A program made the position numbers and the translations under genes. DNA of 64,000 nucleotides. Origin: Candidatus Dojkabacteria bacterium. Its GTDB lineage: Bacteria > Patescibacteria > Dojkabacteria > SC72 > JAFGCJ01. Shown here in pieces: positions 60,262-64,000 of the stretch. Position 1 is the first letter of the stretch. The number at the start of each line of letters is the position of its first letter. The notes below the pieces were generated by a model that worked only from the letters and a program-made list of their open reading frames with translations, was not told the DNA's origin and did no database searches. Location of the stretch: NCBI GenBank assembly GCA_016932785.1, contig JAFGCJ010000001.1:62001-126000 (forward strand), read 5' to 3'.

Positions 60262-61658
60262 TCGATTTCCTTTCTTAGCAATTCTTCAAGATCTTCAGGA
60301 ATAATATGTGCATCGTTCCATGATTCAACGATCTCATGAGATATTTCTTCGAGATTATTTGTTTTGGGTAAAATCTTTTCCTTGAAATAAACGAGTATAG
60401 GACTTTGGTTATATGTATTCTCACTTAGGGACTTTTTCATTCCAAGATATAGCGCGACGAGTGACTCTTCTTTTGTTCCAACACACTCAAGTGGTTTAGA
60501 TTTCTCCTCCCCGATGAGCTGCTTGACCAATGGTAAAAGAGATTCTTCTTTGTATAAATCTTTTCCGAATATTTCTTTTATTTCTGCTCGAGTGATGAAG
60601 GGATAGAGAATCATAAAAACAAATAGGCATTTTGGGCATTCGCAGCACCAGATTCGTTTCTCTGCGTTAAGATTTTTCTGCAAGAAGTTGGAGTTGCAGC
60701 TTGAGAAAATGCTGAAGTATTTCTTGTATGTGGAAAAAAGTCGAGCTATCTGAATCTCATGTAATGGTCGAAGGAAGCTGAAATATGTAAGCTGCGGGGC
60801 TATATATTTCTTGATGTATTGATCGAATCCCTTTTCGAAGAAAAAAGACTTGGAGTATTGGTGGTTTATTTCTCTACCAAGGTATTGGATGTTTCCGATA
60901 TTAGAGCTCAGCTCGTTAGAAATAGCAATCTTGTCGAATCCAAATATCAACGAACAAAAGACAGCCTCCATACCTACAATCAGGCTTATTGGGATATGCC
61001 CATTGAGATATTCGAGATTATTTAGTTCGAACAATCTCGGGTCAACCTCGCGTCTGGCCCGTATTATTTGGGAGATATGTGACGTCGAAATTGTGTCTTC
61101 TATTACTTTTACAGGGTTGGAAGCAAAACATGCGAGTGTGTAATTACTCTTTTTTAGTACTTCTATTGTTACTATTGAGTCCTTACCGCCTCCTACCGGA
61201 ATGAGAACTTTGTTTTTTTCCAATTTGAGGTCAGAAAAGTCTAGGTTATGTGTTTTCGGTTCTGTCACAAATGTAACAAAGTTTTTTGGAGTGAAGTCTA
61301 TTTTGTTGGTAAAATAGAACTCCCCCATTCCGTTTGTGAATATTTCTGTCCACCATTTCTTTTGATTGCTATCAAGATTTCCGCATTTAATCAAGATTAC
61401 TGGGGAACATGTGGCTTTCCAGTAGTTAAGTATTTCTGTTAATCCAACGTGAAAGACCAGATTTTCAATGATTTGGTCTGGAATTTGCTGGATATTAGAA
61501 TCAGCGACATTCTCTATGGTAACCTTATGCTCAAATTTAATATCCGGTTCTAATCTATAGTGAAATTTAAGATGAAGATCTCCGTTATTAATGCTATAGT
61601 CATAGGAGTCGTAGATGAATTGAGGGTGTTTTTTTCTTAATTCTTCTGGCGTATACAT
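60258..61658 (-). CDS. murL: UDP-MurNAc-L-Ala-L-Glu epimerase, MurL type
   Basis: MurL converts the terminal L-Glu of UDP-MurNAc-L-Ala-L-Glu to D-Glu, using ATP. The 466-residue protein has a PP-loop-like GGGKDS at residues 156-161 and a cysteine cluster CCECPKC at 338-344, both matching what I recall of the family, and a long helical C-terminus. The ATG at 61658 is preferred to a TTG 18 bases upstream, because a -10 (TATTAT) ends 8 bases before it. Tight coupling to murD supports the assignment. No glutamate racemase (murI) lies in the window. Another PP-loop enzyme remains possible. Confidence 0.82.
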   Translation of the reverse strand: MYTPEELRKKHPQFIYDSYDYSINNGDLHLKFHYRLEPDIKFEHKVTIENVADSNIQQIPDQIIENLVFHVGLTEILNYWKATCSPVILIKCGNLDSNQKKWWTEIFTNGMGEFYFTNKIDFTPKNFVTFVTEPKTHNLDFSDLKLEKNKVLIPVGGGKDSIVTIEVLKKSNYTLACFASNPVKVIEDTISTSHISQIIRARREVDPRLFELNNLEYLNGHIPISLIVGMEAVFCSLIFGFDKIAISNELSSNIGNIQYLGREINHQYSKSFFFEKGFDQYIKKYIAPQLTYFSFLRPLHEIQIARLFSTYKKYFSIFSSCNSNFLQKNLNAEKRIWCCECPKCLFVFMILYPFITRAEIKEIFGKDLYKEESLLPLVKQLIGEEKSKPLECVGTKEESLVALYLGMKKSLSENTYNQSPILVYFKEKILPKTNNLEEISHEIVESWNDAHIIPEDLEELLRKEIE

Positions 61659-61666
61659 TATTTGGC

Positions 61667-61695
61667 ATAATAACAATTTTAATTTAGTTCGGCAA
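61667..61695 (-). promoter_or_regulatory. Promoter of murL-murD
   Basis: Minus strand TTGCCG (61695-61690), a 17-base spacer and TATTAT (61672-61667), ending 8 bases before the ATG at 61658. The mRNA should start within a base or two of the ATG. Confidence 0.6.
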
Positions 61696-61701
61696 TTAAA
61701 A

Positions 61702-62583
61702 CTGAAAAAAAACAGTATTGATAAACTAAAACGTAAGATTGAGAAGGTTCATCACAATCAGTATGAACTTACTCTTCCAGATGGAAGCCCCGCCCCTACT
61801 CCATTAAGGCTATGTTCATGTGGTTTTGCTTCAGCGGCGAGCGGAATAGGCTTTGTTACCGGGCGAAAGGTAGAGCCAATTGATATCGGATTACGACTTA
61901 TTCGAAATTGCAAATCAAATGTTCCTACTGCTAGAGTTTGTTATCCAGGTGTCGTTGTTGATGATCAGCCTCTCGATCTTGCTATAACTTGGATGCATGA
62001 AGGACAGAGGATGGAAGATCTTGAAAAAGCAGGGAGGCAAATTCTGGAAGCGTATCTTTCAGCTTCCCTCAATGACTTGGATGAGGAACCTGATGCTGAG
62101 GTTTATATTAAAGATGCAGAAGCCGAGGAGTATACTCCTGGATTTAACCTTGCCCAGGGTATCGACAAACGGCCTCTTGCGGAACTACTACGCGATTCCT
62201 ACGGAGTGAATGTGGCTATTTTGGGATGTGATAGTGACGCAACCCCGGGAGGATATGACATGGGTTCACATTACGGGGTTAGTAGTTCTGTTGAGCTTAA
62301 GAATAGCTTGTTGCGTCTTCTTAGTGGTGAAACCATCGAGGTAGAAGGTAAAATTGTTGGTGGAAAAAGAGGGTTTATTCAGGCATCTCTTGTTTGTGAT
62401 AAGCTGGATTATCTTGATATTACAGCTTCGACACATAATGTTATGATACCGGTAGGTTCGGGTGGGAGGAACAATACTATCTGTTTCTCTGATCCTGTCA
62501 ATGGTGTTACACAGCTAAAAGAAAATAAACTTCTCGATGCTTTGGGTAAAAGTTTTATAGTTGTCTGGAACTCTGATTCATAA
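61702..62583 (+). CDS. Unknown protein in the mur cluster with a non-standard start
   Basis: The frame is open from 61624 to 62583, and the first in-frame ATG is only at 61993. The 97 codons from 61702 to there translate to plausible protein (KLKRKIEKVHHNQYEL, PTPLRLCSCGFASAASG, GLRLIRNCKSNVPTARVCYPG), with no ATG, GTG or TTG in frame. CTG at 61702 or ATT at 61717 are the likely starts, or an upstream error or frameshift hides the true one. The 293-residue product is not recognised. It has cysteines at the N-terminal CSCG and later VAILGCDSD and ASLVCDK, and a beta-rich C-terminus. It sits between murL (divergent) and murE (17 bases downstream), suggesting a cell-wall role. Confidence 0.6.
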   Translation: MKKNSIDKLKRKIEKVHHNQYELTLPDGSPAPTPLRLCSCGFASAASGIGFVTGRKVEPIDIGLRLIRNCKSNVPTARVCYPGVVVDDQPLDLAITWMHEGQRMEDLEKAGRQILEAYLSASLNDLDEEPDAEVYIKDAEAEEYTPGFNLAQGIDKRPLAELLRDSYGVNVAILGCDSDATPGGYDMGSHYGVSSSVELKNSLLRLLSGETIEVEGKIVGGKRGFIQASLVCDKLDYLDITASTHNVMIPVGSGGRNNTICFSDPVNGVTQLKENKLLDALGKSFIVVWNSDS

Positions 62584-62600
62584 TTTTGCTGGAGTAGTTA

Positions 62601-64000
62601 ATGGAATATTCTAATAAGAAAAAGGTGTTCTGTGTAGGCATGGGCGGCGGTGGTAATTTCTATATCGCAAAGTTTTTCATTTTGTTAGGAGCTGAGGTCT
62701 ACGGTTCGGATACACAAGAAAGTGACAATGTGAAACAGCTAGTAGATCTTGGAGTTAAGTTTGAAAAAGGTAATCCCCAAAAGCCTTTTGATAAGGACTT
62801 CGATCTGTGGATATATTCTGAAGCTTTGCCGAATGAAGCTCTTAGCAATCTCAAGGATTGGAATAAGGATATTCCTTCAGTTGAAGTTGGTGAGTTTTTC
62901 GATGAGCTTGTTGATAATTATGAAAAAGGTGTGCTGACTGATTCTGAAAGAGATGCATTTAATAAGTCAGATATTGCCCCATTGTATAAAGCTGATTTCA
63001 ATCGAATGAAGTATATAGGTGTGACCGGAACTGATGGTAAGACAACAACTTGTTCGATGATATACCATATTCTTAAGAGTTCCGGGTTTAAGCCGGCCAT
63101 GATTACAACAGTTTCTGCAAAGATTGGCGATGAAGAGATTGATACTGGGTTTCATGTCACCACTCCCCCGGCGCAAGACCTGTATTGGTTTATTAAGAAA
63201 ATAGAAGAAGCCGGGTGTACACATGTTGTTATTGAGGCGACCTCTCATGGATTGAGTATGGGAAGGTTGGCTGGTGCTAAATTTGATGTGGCGGTTTATA
63301 CCAATATTACAGATGAGCATCTTGATTATCATAAGGATTGGGACGGCGTTTTTGAGGCGAAGTCGCGTCTTATTAGAAAGCATTTAAAAGAAAAGGGAGT
63401 AGCAGTATTGAATTACGATGATGAAAGATCGTATGGGAAGCTGAATGAATTGGCTCGGGAAACTTTAATCTATGGCTGGAGAAATAATCCTCAATCAAAA
63501 GATATCGATGTGGCTGCAGCAAACGTTAGTATTAGTGGTGATGCGATTAAATTTGATGTGGCTGATATTGCGGCGGATAAAAGTTATTCTGCTAAGTTAC
63601 ATCTTCTTGGAGATTACAATATAAGCAACGCCCTGGCTTCAATTGCTGCTGCTAAGTGCGTTGGAGTATCGATTGAAGATTCGGTAAAGGCGTTGAGCAC
63701 TTTTGAGGCTGTAACCGGTCGAATGGAAGTGCTTCAAAATGATCCATTTAAAGTTATTGTTGATTTTGCCCACACCCCGGGAGGTCTGGAGAATGCGCTT
63801 AGGTCTGTGAGAGATCTTCCTGGGAAAGGACGTTTGATTGCTGTGTTTGGCTGTGCCGGTAAACGTGATACCTACAAGCGCGCAAAGATGGGTAAAATTG
63901 CGGCGAAATATGCTGATATAACGATACTTACCGCTGAGGATCCCAGATTTGAAAAGCTTTCTGATATAAACGATGAAATCGAGAAGGGCTGGAAATCCGC
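62601..64000 (+). CDS. murE: MurE-type Mur ligase with MurC-like N-terminal domain (cut by window end)
   Basis: Read from ATG 62601 with GGAG about seven bases upstream, open to the window edge (466 codons). The catalytic part is MurE-like: GVTGTDGKTTTCSMIYHIL, VTTPPAQDLYWFI, VIEATSHGLSMGRLAG, TNITDEHLDYHKD, VDFAHTPGGLENAL and FGCAGKRDTYKRAKMG. AEDPRFE lies where MurE has its third-residue specificity motif (DNPR in the diaminopimelate type); the Arg is kept. The first ~110 residues are not the usual MurE N-domain but a MurC-like Rossmann domain (VFCVGMGGGGNFYIAKFF, GAEVYGSD). MurE adds the third stem residue. Confidence 0.87.
   Translation, partial: MEYSNKKKVFCVGMGGGGNFYIAKFFILLGAEVYGSDTQESDNVKQLVDLGVKFEKGNPQKPFDKDFDLWIYSEALPNEALSNLKDWNKDIPSVEVGEFFDELVDNYEKGVLTDSERDAFNKSDIAPLYKADFNRMKYIGVTGTDGKTTTCSMIYHILKSSGFKPAMITTVSAKIGDEEIDTGFHVTTPPAQDLYWFIKKIEEAGCTHVVIEATSHGLSMGRLAGAKFDVAVYTNITDEHLDYHKDWDGVFEAKSRLIRKHLKEKGVAVLNYDDERSYGKLNELARETLIYGWRNNPQSKDIDVAAANVSISGDAIKFDVADIAADKSYSAKLHLLGDYNISNALASIAAAKCVGVSIEDSVKALSTFEAVTGRMEVLQNDPFKVIVDFAHTPGGLENALRSVRDLPGKGRLIAVFGCAGKRDTYKRAKMGKIAAKYADITILTAEDPRFEKLSDINDEIEKGWKS

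Overview
The window looks like a chromosomal segment from a small-genome bacterium of the Candidate Phyla Radiation (Patescibacteria). The evidence is indirect: divergent and often lengthened housekeeping proteins, a type IV pilus locus with no secretin (PilQ) or PilP, a membrane-anchored Clp ATPase paired with a small membrane protein, a MurL-type D-glutamate route, and many promoters lying right against start codons. TGA is used as a stop (for example at the end of nusB), so the UGA-glycine code of Absconditabacteria/Gracilibacteria does not apply. The exact phylum cannot be fixed by eye. No tRNA, rRNA or CRISPR array was seen, and no gene-free stretch exceeds about 250 bases.

Layout. 1-9190 (minus strand): cell-wall trimming (VanY-like carboxypeptidase, NagZ-like GH3) interleaved with gyrA, gyrB and the clamp-loader delta' subunit. 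9194-9771: a compact REP-associated tyrosine transposase with 21-base inverted palindromic ends. 9787-31219 (plus): one long type IV pilus locus, in order pilB, pilT (with a 381-residue disordered extension), pilC, pilin, pilD, four further prepilin-like proteins, a lone receiver protein, a large membrane-anchored protein, two very large cysteine-rich paralogues separated by two small membrane/secreted proteins, then pilM-pilN-pilO. 31228-33467 (minus): rpmF-nusB-rnc-rpsP-khpA with its own strong promoter. 33531-37323 (minus): membrane Clp ATPase, its small membrane partner, and rsmD. 37399-45283: HIT protein, a secreted acidic protein, methyltransferase, FemAB-like transferase, DegT aminotransferase, a lone zinc peptidase and pcm. 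45276-51364 (minus): recG, a tyrosyl-tRNA synthetase fused to a B3/4 editing domain, a coupled 37-residue membrane peptide, alkyladenine glycosylase and enolase. 51521-64000: rarA, tatD, and a peptidoglycan precursor block murA-murB-murC / murD-murL / unknown gene / murE (cut by the window end).

How it fits together. The cell builds peptidoglycan from UDP-GlcNAc through MurA, B, C, D and E. The murD-murL pair implies that L-Glu is added first and then epimerised in place, instead of using free D-Glu. FemAB, VanY and NagZ act later on the wall. The pilus locus encodes extension and retraction motors, platform, PilMNO alignment complex, processing peptidase and several pilins; the two cysteine-rich giants are the best candidates for tip or surface adhesins. 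The most unusual items are the TyrRS-B3/4 fusion, the paired cysteine-rich proteins, the MurC-like N-domain carried on MurE, the gene at about 61702 with no ATG/GTG/TTG start, and a recurring leaderless-promoter pattern.
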